The position numbers and the translations under genes were made by a program. Of a DNA stretch of 25,923 nucleotides, positions 15,098 through 22,521 are shown one piece after another (within the stretch, counting starts at the first letter, position 1; the number at the start of each line of letters is the position of its first letter). The notes below the pieces were generated by a model. The model saw only the letters and a program-made list of their open reading frames with translations, had not been told where the DNA came from and made no database searches. Location of the stretch: contig CAYLPU010000074.1 of assembly GCA_964385635.1 (NCBI GenBank), forward strand, positions 1-25,923, written 5' to 3'. Source of the DNA: CAYLPU01 sp964385635 (lineage in GTDB: Bacteria; Chloroflexota; Anaerolineae; B4-G1).

Positions 15098-15122
15098 CAG
15101 GTTTCGGAAAACCTGTCAGGTC
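15091..15122 (+). repeat. Perfect 14-bp stem hairpin over aminotransferase stop
   Basis: GACCTGACAGGTTT (15091-15104) pairs perfectly with 15109-15122 around the loop CGGA. It contains the aminotransferase stop codon (15095-15097) and ends 9 bases before the ribosome site of the A2 methyltransferase. There is no T-run, so it is unlikely to terminate transcription. It may be an inserted dispersed palindrome that also shapes translation or decay of the mRNA between the two genes. Confidence 0.85.
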
Positions 15123-15142
15123 TTGAGCGCAGGAGGAAAAGC

Positions 15143-16519
15143 ATGCCAAACTTTCTGGACTTCATGGAGCGCGCGACCGAAGGCCCGATTCTTTCGGATG
15201 ACGCATTTAACATGCAGGTTCTGCTCCCGAATGTTGCGAGGATTGTCAAGGAATATGGCATCCGGTATAACCGGGAGGAGCCGCTTTCCTCCGATGACGA
15301 GATGGCGGACCGTCTGTTTGAGGCGGCCGTCGAATTCCTGGTCGAGAGCGGTGTCTATTGCAATGCGACCAACCGGGTGATCCAGGTGGATCGAGAGGAG
15401 ATCGTGAAAGCAGTTGCGGATCTCCCTGGGGAAAGCACTTTTGGTGAGGGCCAGGACCGCCGAGTTTTCAAAGCGCGAAATCTGGACGACCCAAGTCCAC
15501 CGTGGTGTTTTGTGGGCGGGGGCATTGCTGCTTCGTCGGAAGAGGTTGCCATGGCCCAGGTGGAGGGATATGGCAGCATCCCTCAGGCGAATGGCATCAG
15601 CATCCCGCCGATCAGCCACGTCAAGGGGATACCAGCCATCGGTGGATCGCCCCTGGAAATCTACGCCTCTATCAGTTCCGTGCAGTTGGGGCGCAAGGCT
15701 CTATGGAAGTGCGGCAGGCCCGGTCTGCCCATTATGAATCTCGTCTCGGCATCCACCTCCGCCGTGGGGACCATTGCCGCCACATTTCCCACTTTTGGCC
15801 TTCGTCCCTCCGATGGCTGGCTGATAGACGTCATCGCCGAGATGCGGGTGGACTTTGAAACCTTGAACCGGCTGGCTTTCGTTTTGAGCATTGGGGGCAA
15901 CGTCGGATCAACAGCCTTGCCCATTCTGGGTGGGTACGCGGGAGGCCCGGAAGGAACATCTCTGGTGATGACCACCTGCTATCTTCTCGGAATGCTGCTG
16001 TTGAAAGGCTCGTATCACTTGACCTGCCCCATCCACTTCAGGTATGGGTGTTCCTCTACCAGGGAGTGTATGTGGGTCTATTCGATGGTCGGTCGCGCCA
16101 CCAGCCGCCACATGCGCTATCCCGACCTGGCCAATGGGTATGCTGCGGCCGGGCCTTGTACCAGGATGTACTTCTACGAGGCCGCCGCGGTGAACCTGTG
16201 TTGCGTGACCTCAGGTTACGGCGGCGTCGAGACGGTTCATCCAGCAAAGGCCATCGTGGAAGATGGGATCACGCCTATGGAAGCACGTTTTTGCACGGAG
16301 GTGGCCCACGCCGCAGCGGGGATGAAGGCGGAGCAGGCCAACGAAATCGTCCAACAACTGTTGGAAAAATATGAGAGAGAGATCGAAAACGCACCTCAGG
16401 GTAAACACTATCAGGAATGTTACGATCTCAAAACGGGTAAGCCCCATGAAGACTACGTCCGCCTCTACGGTGAGGTGAAAGCGGAACTGTCCAAAATGGG
16501 AGTTCCTTTTCAGGCCTGA
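15143..16519 (+). CDS. MtmB-family methyltransferase, non-pyrrolysine, type A2
   Basis: A 458-residue paralogue of A1; 38 of the first 60 residues are identical. The MtmB landmarks are present (VYCNATNRVI, GRPGLPIMNL, LGGYAGG, IHFRYG, AAGPCTRM, YQECYDLKTGKP). The pyrrolysine site is Met198 (ATG at 15734-15736). The Gln333 position is Asn rather than the Leu of A1, so the two A types may differ in substrate. The Glu259 position is Thr. It should methylate the corrinoid protein from an N-methyl compound. AGGAGG is 6 bases upstream. Like A1, it follows an aminotransferase gene and precedes a B-type paralogue. Confidence 0.85.
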   Translation: MPNFLDFMERATEGPILSDDAFNMQVLLPNVARIVKEYGIRYNREEPLSSDDEMADRLFEAAVEFLVESGVYCNATNRVIQVDREEIVKAVADLPGESTFGEGQDRRVFKARNLDDPSPPWCFVGGGIAASSEEVAMAQVEGYGSIPQANGISIPPISHVKGIPAIGGSPLEIYASISSVQLGRKALWKCGRPGLPIMNLVSASTSAVGTIAATFPTFGLRPSDGWLIDVIAEMRVDFETLNRLAFVLSIGGNVGSTALPILGGYAGGPEGTSLVMTTCYLLGMLLLKGSYHLTCPIHFRYGCSSTRECMWVYSMVGRATSRHMRYPDLANGYAAAGPCTRMYFYEAAAVNLCCVTSGYGGVETVHPAKAIVEDGITPMEARFCTEVAHAAAGMKAEQANEIVQQLLEKYEREIENAPQGKHYQECYDLKTGKPHEDYVRLYGEVKAELSKMGVPFQA

Positions 16520-16596
16520 GAGAGAACAGCGGCGGCACGTCACAACGCATAGTGTACTTCTGACGAACGGATCAGTCGCAAGGAAGGAAGGCAAGA

Positions 16597-17970
16597 GTGC
16601 TCGACTTCTTAGATATCTACGAGCGGGCCCTAAATGGTCCCATCATGAGCGAGCAGGATTTCGACCTGAAGGTCTTCATCCCTGGGCTGAACGAAGTGGT
16701 CAAGGACTACGGGATTCGGTACGATAAAGCAAACCCCGTCCCCTCTGATGACGAGGCAGCAGACAACCTCTTCGAGGCGGCCGTGGATTTCATGAGCCGG
16801 GTGGGAGTCTACTGTCAGAGCACCAACCGGATCATCCAGTTCACCAGGGAAGAGATCCTTGAAGCAGTGAGGGAGGCTCCAGGCCAATGCTTTGCTGGCG
16901 AGGGCAAAGACGCCGGGATTTTCGGGATGAGGAAGCCTGAGGATCGAAAACTTCCCTGGTTCCACACGGGATCGGGGATTGTATTCACGTCGGACGAATT
17001 ATGTCTGAAGGTGGTCGAAGGCTGTGCATCAATTCCCCAGGTGAACTCGGTCTCCATCCCGGCCCTCGATAGCATCCGTGGCCTTCCGATTGTCGGAGGC
17101 TCCCCTGCCGAAGTCTACGCCGCCATCCGGAGGGTCAGAATTGGCCGGGAGGCCACGAGACAGGCAGGGCGACCGGGACTGCCGATCATGAACCTCAATT
17201 CCACGGCTGCGACTTCGCAGTCGGCCATCGCCGCCAGCGCCGCCCAGTTCGGGTGCCGGCCCACGGACGGCTGGCTGTGCGGGGCGATTTCCGAGATGAA
17301 GGTTAACTTCGGGGTGCTGAGCAAGATCGCGTACCTGCTTAACTGGGGAGCCAACGTCGGGGCCGAGACGAGCCCCATTCTAGGAGGCTTTTGCGGAGGC
17401 CCGGCCGGAACGGCCGTCGTGAGCACGGCTTACATCCTGGTCGGGATCCTGGTTCTCAAGGGAAACTATCAGCTTCATTTTCCAGTACACTTTAGGAATG
17501 GCTGCACCACCTCCCGAGATGTTCTGTGGGTCGTGTCCACGAGTTGCCAGGCGGCCAGCCGGAATATCCCGATGCCGGTGATCTGGAATCCGTACTGTGT
17601 CGCCGGACCAAACACAAAGATGTATTTCTATGAGACTGCGGCCTGGCTGCTCTGTGCGATCACTTCAGGGGCGCCATCCTTTGAGACCGCCCATCCTGCC
17701 AAGGCGGTCAAGGCCTACGCTTACACGCCTATGGAGGCCAAGTTCGGCGTTGAGATGGCTACGGCAGCGACCCTGCTCAGTCGGGAGCAGGCCAACGAAC
17801 TGGTCAACCGTCTCCTGGAGAAGTACGAGGCCCAGATTGACACGGCCCCTATGGGGAGCGCCTACCAGGAATGCTATGACGTCGTCGCTGGAAAACCCAG
17901 CGACGACTACGTGCGCCTCTACGACGAGGTGAAGGAGGAACTAGTCAAGATAGGCATCCCTTTTGAGTGA
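16597..17970 (+). CDS. MtmB-family methyltransferase, non-pyrrolysine, type B2
   Basis: A 457-residue paralogue of B1, nearly identical to it in the first 120 residues. It starts with GTG after AAGGAAGGA, in line with the preferred start of B1. The pyrrolysine site is Met198 (ATG at 17188-17190). Glutamate is kept at the Glu259 position (VGAETSPI), and the Gln333 position is Asn, as in A2. Both members of pair 2 thus carry Asn where both members of pair 1 carry Leu, which suggests that A and B within a pair have adapted to the same substrate. Extra differences from B1 near the barrel centre (NLNSTAATSQS) strengthen this. The gene begins 78 bases after A2. Confidence 0.85.
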   Translation: MLDFLDIYERALNGPIMSEQDFDLKVFIPGLNEVVKDYGIRYDKANPVPSDDEAADNLFEAAVDFMSRVGVYCQSTNRIIQFTREEILEAVREAPGQCFAGEGKDAGIFGMRKPEDRKLPWFHTGSGIVFTSDELCLKVVEGCASIPQVNSVSIPALDSIRGLPIVGGSPAEVYAAIRRVRIGREATRQAGRPGLPIMNLNSTAATSQSAIAASAAQFGCRPTDGWLCGAISEMKVNFGVLSKIAYLLNWGANVGAETSPILGGFCGGPAGTAVVSTAYILVGILVLKGNYQLHFPVHFRNGCTTSRDVLWVVSTSCQAASRNIPMPVIWNPYCVAGPNTKMYFYETAAWLLCAITSGAPSFETAHPAKAVKAYAYTPMEAKFGVEMATAATLLSREQANELVNRLLEKYEAQIDTAPMGSAYQECYDVVAGKPSDDYVRLYDEVKEELVKIGIPFE

Positions 17971-18035
17971 GCAAGGGGCAGGGAGGGCCAGGAGAGAGAT
18001 GTTCTCCGGCCAGGTATCAAGAAGAAGAGAGACCA

Positions 18036-18059
18036 ATGGAAAACGAACAGATTAGATAG
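18036..18059 (+). pseudogene. Remnant of a second corrinoid protein gene start
   Basis: ATG-GAA-AAC-GAA-CAG-ATT-AGA-TAG (MENEQIR) directly after the B2 gene resembles the start of the corrinoid gene at 10923 (MEKQQIL). The similarity extends into the leader, with GAGAGACCA before the ATG against CAGAGACCT there, and a related CCAG-TA-C stretch further up. No corrinoid domain follows; the next gene starts 12 bases later. The simplest reading is that the cassette once ended with its own corrinoid gene, since deleted after codon 6. A functional leader peptide is the alternative. Confidence 0.6.
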
Positions 18060-18071
18060 AGGAGGTTAAGC

Positions 18072-18863
18072 ATGCAAGTAAAACCATCTGCTTTTCTTAT
18101 CATCATCGACGGTCTTCGGCCGGAAGGTTTGAGGGCTGCTCACGTCCCAAATCTTACGACCTTGTACACAGAAGGGGCTTCGACCTCGTGCGCGCGCAGC
18201 GTGATGCCGTCTATCACCCTGCCCGCCCACATGTCGCTCTTTCACAGCGTGCCGCCCACACGTCATGGAATCACAACAAACACTTGGATGCCGATGGCCC
18301 GGCCACTGCCGGGGCTGGTAGACGTGGCACATGCGGCTGGCTTGTGCAGTGCGTTCTTCTACAACTGGGAGCCCCTGCGCAATCTCAACCAACCGGGCAG
18401 TCTGGACTTCTCGTACTTTCGGAGGAATTGGACCGACCCTGATGGTGACCAGGTCATCGCAGATCAGGCCGTGCGCTACCTTTCCAGCGACCGTCCCGAC
18501 TTCGCCTTCGTCTACTTCGGCTCGGTTGACGGGTGGGGGCACAAATACGGCTTCATGTCGGATGCATATCTGGCGCAACTGGAGCGCGTTGACGGTGCGG
18601 TCGGCACAGTACTTGACGCGCTGCCAGCCGACGCAACCGTGCTGCTCACGAGCGACCACGGTGGTCACGATCGCAATCACGGCACCGATGAGCCGGAGGA
18701 TATGACAGTAGCGTGGATGATTGCAGGGCCAGGCATTCGGCAGCGTTACAAGATCAAGACCGCGGTCAGCCTGCTTGACACAGCGCCAACCCTGGCTCGT
18801 GTGCTGGATATCACGCCCCATTCCGACTGGGAAGGGCAGTGCGTGGAAGAAGTCTTCGAGTGA
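18072..18863 (+). CDS. Alkaline phosphatase superfamily (NPP-like) phosphodiesterase/phosphatase
   Basis: This 263-residue protein has the metal-dependent core of nucleotide pyrophosphatase/phosphodiesterase-type enzymes: IIDG with Asp13, PNLTTL, the Thr49 nucleophile in SVMPSITLPAH, Asp153/His157 in SVDGWGHKYG, Asp195-His196 in TSDHGGH and His203 in NHGTDEPEDM, ending in AGPGI. No signal peptide is seen, so it is cytoplasmic. Members hydrolyse phosphomonoesters, phosphodiesters, or phosphonoacetate (PhnA). It is shorter than most NPPs (about 400), lacking the large inserts. Beside a PhnX-like gene, a role in releasing an amine or phosphonate from a conjugate is attractive but inferred. A strong GAGGAGG lies upstream. 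Confidence 0.8.
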   Translation: MQVKPSAFLIIIDGLRPEGLRAAHVPNLTTLYTEGASTSCARSVMPSITLPAHMSLFHSVPPTRHGITTNTWMPMARPLPGLVDVAHAAGLCSAFFYNWEPLRNLNQPGSLDFSYFRRNWTDPDGDQVIADQAVRYLSSDRPDFAFVYFGSVDGWGHKYGFMSDAYLAQLERVDGAVGTVLDALPADATVLLTSDHGGHDRNHGTDEPEDMTVAWMIAGPGIRQRYKIKTAVSLLDTAPTLARVLDITPHSDWEGQCVEEVFE

Positions 18864-18878
18864 GAAAAGGAGGTGTCT

Positions 18879-18896
18879 ATGTTTTCGAAGGTGTAA
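18879..18896 (+). other. Five-codon mini-ORF with strong ribosome site
   Basis: AAAAGGAGGT (18865-18874) precedes ATG-TTT-TCG-AAG-GTG-TAA. The perfect ribosome site before so short a frame suggests either a leader peptide for the ABC genes or the scar of a deleted gene. No promoter is obvious between here and 18963. Confidence 0.3.
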
Positions 18897-18962
18897 GTCA
18901 ATTGTCAGCCGAGTAAACGCATCTCAAAGCACATTCTAACTAGCAAAGAGGAGAAAAGGAAA

Positions 18963-20525
18963 ATGTATAAGCATAAAGGAATGCAGATTGTAATCGGGAT
19001 GGTTCTCGTTGCCATGTTGCTGAGCGCTTGCGCGCCAGCCACACCCGAACCCACAGAAGCGCCGGCCGAACCCACGCCGGAACCCGTCGAAGAGCGCGGT
19101 ACATTCCGCCTGACGCATCACGCTCAAGCGTACGGAGGCGCGTCGTTCGATCCTGCCTCGCCCATTCGCTTCCTGCCGGCAATTTACTTCCTCTACGATC
19201 GGTTGATCGGCCTTGATGAGAACGGATTGCCGGTTCCTCATCTTGCCACGTCCTGGGAAGCCGACGCAACGGCTGAAAAGTGGACGTTCAAGCTCCGCGA
19301 GGGCGTGACGTTCCACGACGGCAAGCCGTTTACTTCGGCGGACGTGGTCTACACCTTCAAGCACATCTTCGATCCAGAATTAGAGTCCGCTGTCGCAGCG
19401 GGGCTGGGAATCGTTGACGCTGAAATGATCGAGACGCCGGACGACCATACGGTTGTGTTCAACCTGACGTCCGGGCACGCCGACTTCCCGCTGCTGCTGG
19501 TGGACTACCGCGTACGCATGATCCGCGAGGGCAGTCTAGACACTATCGAGGAGAACCCCATAGGGACCGGTTCCTACACACTCGAGAGATTTGACCTCGA
19601 CGGAACGACCGTGTTTGTGGCCAACGACGACTACTGGCGCGGACCGCCGAGTTTAGCCAGGATCGAGGTCGTTGCCATGGCCGACAGTGAGGCCCGGGTG
19701 CAGGCATTTCTCGCGGGCCAGATCGATTTAGCGGAGGAGATCGGTTCCGAGCAACTCGCGATGTTCGAAGATGATCCGAACTACGTCATCCGCGAGGTGC
19801 CTACCGGGTACTGGCATAACTTTGTCATGAATGTCACGCTGCCGCCCTTCGATGATGTCCGGGTGCGCCAGGCGATGAAACTCGTCGTAGACCGCCAGGA
19901 GATCATCGACGTGGTCCTCCAGGGGCATGGTTCAATGGCCTACGATCACCCAGTCTGGCCGGGCGATCCTTACTTCCTCGAGCTGGATCTCCCACAAGAT
20001 ATCGAGAAGGCTAAAGAACTGCTGGATGAGGCGGGCTACCCGGACGGTCTGACGGTGGAGCTCTATGTTTCGGATATTGACCCCTTCATGATCCCGATAG
20101 CCGTTGTGTACAAGGAACAGGCGGCCGAGGCCGGGATCAATGTCGAGATCAAACAGGTTCCTTCCGACGGCTACTGGGATGACGTCTGGATGGTGGAACC
20201 CTTCTGCGGCTCCCATTGGGGCCAGCGGACTGCCGACCAGATTCTCAACGAGGCCTTCCGTTGCGATGCCAGTTGGAACGAGACCTACTGGTGCAACGAG
20301 GAGTTTGATCAGGCGATAGATGACGCCCGCAGTGAGCTAGACCTGGTCAAGCGAACCGAGCTTTACCAGAGTGCCCAACAGATGATTGTTGACGAGGGCG
20401 GGGAGATTGTCTTCCTCTTCAAGAACGAGATCGACGTAATAAATGCCCGGGTCAAAGGGATACCCCTCGACAAGTTTGAGTTTAGCGATATTCCATGGCA
20501 TGAGGTCTACATTGAGGAGCAATAA
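18963..20525 (+). CDS. ABC transporter substrate-binding lipoprotein, family 5 (peptide/opine/nickel)
   Basis: This 520-residue protein begins with a lipoprotein signal, a hydrophobic segment ending LLSAC with lipidated Cys23, then a Pro/Thr/Glu-rich linker (24-45). The mature part is family 5: LATSWEADATAEKWTFKLREGVTFHDGKPFTSADVVYTF (about 99-137), a DDYWRGPP segment, and VRQAMKLVVDRQEII near 300-315. Family 5 proteins bind peptides, opines, nickel and other small cationic or zwitterionic molecules, and deliver them to DppB/C-type permeases, as encoded next. In this locus it is the best candidate to capture the N-methylated amino compound. GAGGAG lies 8 bases before the ATG. Confidence 0.92.
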   Translation: MYKHKGMQIVIGMVLVAMLLSACAPATPEPTEAPAEPTPEPVEERGTFRLTHHAQAYGGASFDPASPIRFLPAIYFLYDRLIGLDENGLPVPHLATSWEADATAEKWTFKLREGVTFHDGKPFTSADVVYTFKHIFDPELESAVAAGLGIVDAEMIETPDDHTVVFNLTSGHADFPLLLVDYRVRMIREGSLDTIEENPIGTGSYTLERFDLDGTTVFVANDDYWRGPPSLARIEVVAMADSEARVQAFLAGQIDLAEEIGSEQLAMFEDDPNYVIREVPTGYWHNFVMNVTLPPFDDVRVRQAMKLVVDRQEIIDVVLQGHGSMAYDHPVWPGDPYFLELDLPQDIEKAKELLDEAGYPDGLTVELYVSDIDPFMIPIAVVYKEQAAEAGINVEIKQVPSDGYWDDVWMVEPFCGSHWGQRTADQILNEAFRCDASWNETYWCNEEFDQAIDDARSELDLVKRTELYQSAQQMIVDEGGEIVFLFKNEIDVINARVKGIPLDKFEFSDIPWHEVYIEEQ

Positions 20526-20543
20526 CCCGCCGTGAACCATATA

Positions 20544-20581
20544 GACCTCCCCTTTCCCCTGATCTGGGGGAAGGGGAGGTC
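20544..20581 (+). other. 16-bp stem hairpin after binding-protein gene
   Basis: GACCTCCCCTT plus TCCCC pairs with the mirror arm ending at 20581 around a TGATCT loop, with one G-U pair. There is no T-run. Hairpins directly after binding-protein genes commonly protect the 3' end, so that more binding protein than permease is made; this is the likely role here. Confidence 0.7.
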
Positions 20582-20669
20582 AAAGAGGGATAGAACCCAG
20601 GCTGGAACGGCTTGGATAGTGCCTTAGGAGCCCGTCTATGGGTTCCCGGAGGTTCTCGAGGAGGCTCTT

Positions 20670-21620
20670 ATGCTAAGACTCGTCACACGGCGGTTGCTGC
20701 TCTCTGTGCTGACACTCTTCATCGTCTCGCTGCTGGTCTTTGCGGGTGTCGAGCTCTTGCCCGGTGACCTGGCTACGGCGTTCCTGGGCCGCGAGGCGAC
20801 GCCGACGAGGGTGGCATCGCTGCGGGCCGAGCTCGGTCTCGACCGGCCCGCAACGGAGCGCTACTTGAACTGGCTTGGCAATGTCGTCCAGGGTGACCTG
20901 GGCATGTCACTGGCGAGGAGAAAGCCCATCGGCGACTTGATTGGCCTCCGGATGCGCAACACCTTGCTCTTGGGTCTGACGGCTGGACTCATCGGATTGC
21001 CCCTGGCGCTCGTGCTAGGCATCGTCGCTGGACTGACCCGAGACCGGAGGCCGGACCTCTGGATCTCCACGATTTCACTCATTTTCATGACCCTGCCGCA
21101 GTTTGTGACCGCCACGTTCTTGATCCTGCTCTTTGCCATTACCTGGCCCATCTTTCCGGCGGTCACAATCGTGCCTCCAGACTCGCCGATCACCGACTTT
21201 TTGCCGAACATCGCCCTGCCCGTTGCTACCTTGGTCTTCGTCATGGTGGCGCACAACCTGCGCATGGTCCGGACGAACGTGATCGACGTCATGACCAGCG
21301 AATACGTTCAAATGGCGACCTTGAAAGGTGTCCCGCGGGCCAGAGTGGTGCTGCGCCATGCCTTGCCCAATGCCCTTCTACCAACCATCAATCTCGTAGC
21401 CCTGTACATCGCCTGGCTCGTCAGCGGCGTGGTCATCATCGAGCAGGTCTTCAACTACCCTGGTATTGGGACGCTGATGATCCAGGCGGTCCACGACCGC
21501 GACATACCGCTCGTTCAGGCCATTATACTGGTCTTCGCTGGAGCCTATGTTGTACTCAACATGGGAGCCGACCTGCTGGTCACGATACTCGATCCACGTT
21601 TGCGAAGCATGCGAGGTTAG
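20670..21620 (+). CDS. ABC transporter permease, DppB/OppB type
   Basis: A 316-residue inner-membrane protein with about six helices. The first helix is near 9-31, followed by the periplasmic GDLATAFLGREATPTRVASLRAELGLDRP region typical of DppB. The coupling EAA-like loop is YVQMATLKGVPRARVVLRHALPNALLP (about 213-239). The C-terminal GADLLVTILDPRLR is diagnostic of the family. GAGG precedes the ATG. It forms the channel with the next permease. Confidence 0.93.
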   Translation: MLRLVTRRLLLSVLTLFIVSLLVFAGVELLPGDLATAFLGREATPTRVASLRAELGLDRPATERYLNWLGNVVQGDLGMSLARRKPIGDLIGLRMRNTLLLGLTAGLIGLPLALVLGIVAGLTRDRRPDLWISTISLIFMTLPQFVTATFLILLFAITWPIFPAVTIVPPDSPITDFLPNIALPVATLVFVMVAHNLRMVRTNVIDVMTSEYVQMATLKGVPRARVVLRHALPNALLPTINLVALYIAWLVSGVVIIEQVFNYPGIGTLMIQAVHDRDIPLVQAIILVFAGAYVVLNMGADLLVTILDPRLRSMRG

Positions 21621-21624
21621 GAAT

Positions 21625-22521
21625 ATGTCTGCTACCGTAACGACACTCGACAAGCCAAGGCCCGCCGAACGCAGTCGTTTCAAGGAGACCTGGCGAAACC
21701 TGCGCCGATCTCCGTCAGGCATGATTGGGCTGACGATCCTGGTCACCCACCTGGTCATCGCCGTGATCTCGCCCCTCATCGTGCCCTACGAGCCAACCGA
21801 CATCGACGCCTCGATTCTCTTGCAAAGCCCCTCCTGGGAACATCCTTTCGGCACCGATTCCTTCGGTCGCGACGGACTTTCCAGGGTACTCATGGGAGGG
21901 CGAATCGCGCTGGTCATCACGCTAACCGCAGGGGTGCTGGCGATCACGTGGGGAGGCCTGTTAGGCATCGTGCTCGGGTTCCTGGGTGGGGTCGTGGACG
22001 AGGTGGTCATGCGCGTCGTCGACGCCATGCTGTCCTTTCCGTCCTTGTTCATCTACCTGCTCGTCATCAGCGCGCTCGGTTCGAGTGACGTCATTCTCAT
22101 TCTAGTGCTGAGCATCACCAATGGGATAAGCATCATTCGCATTGCCCGCGCGGCTACACTGGGCTTTGTCGCCCGTGATTTCATCGCCGCCGCCCGTGCG
22201 CGGGGAGAGCGCACCGCGACCGTGGTGCTTCGAGAGTTACTCCCCAACGTGTTCGACGTGCTGCTGGTGGAGTATGCGATGCGCTGGTCCTGGATGCTGC
22301 TGTCCTTCAGTTCGCTCTCCTTTCTCGGCTTTGGGGTGACCCCGCCAACCCCAGACTGGGGGCTGATGATCGCCGAGAACCGCAGGAGGCTAGCGATCGC
22401 CCCCTGGGGGTCAATCTTCCCCATGCTCGCTCTCGGCACTCTGGTCATCGGCATCAACCTGGCCGCTGACGCCCTGGCCAAGGCGATGGGGCTGGATCGC
22501 AGCCAGGAGGCGCCGATATGA
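21625..22521 (+). CDS. ABC transporter permease, DppC/OppC type
   Basis: A 298-residue membrane protein partnering the previous permease. The N-terminal FKETWRNLRRSPSGMIGLTIL and HPFGTDSFGRDGLSRVLMGGR are DppC hallmarks; the EAA-like loop is FIAAARARGERTATVVLRELLPN. I start at ATG 21625 (4 bases after the previous stop, with TTAGGA upstream) rather than at a longer in-frame start inside the previous gene. The stop overlaps the ATPase start (ATGA). Confidence 0.92.
   Translation: MSATVTTLDKPRPAERSRFKETWRNLRRSPSGMIGLTILVTHLVIAVISPLIVPYEPTDIDASILLQSPSWEHPFGTDSFGRDGLSRVLMGGRIALVITLTAGVLAITWGGLLGIVLGFLGGVVDEVVMRVVDAMLSFPSLFIYLLVISALGSSDVILILVLSITNGISIIRIARAATLGFVARDFIAAARARGERTATVVLRELLPNVFDVLLVEYAMRWSWMLLSFSSLSFLGFGVTPPTPDWGLMIAENRRRLAIAPWGSIFPMLALGTLVIGINLAADALAKAMGLDRSQEAPI

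Noticed and set aside
16552..16562. GTGTAC in the A2-B2 gap as a third GntR operator
   Set aside because: Only the six-base core matches, and there is no palindrome or promoter.
7877..17970. In-frame UAG codons that might encode pyrrolysine
   Set aside because: All four methyltransferase frames run to their natural C terminus without an internal stop, and the aligned codons are CTC or ATG.
18902..18930. A promoter for the ABC genes (TTGTCA)
   Set aside because: No acceptable -10 box at 16-18 bases.
20544..20581. An intrinsic terminator after the binding-protein gene
   Set aside because: The stem is strong but no T-run follows, and the permease genes clearly continue the operon.
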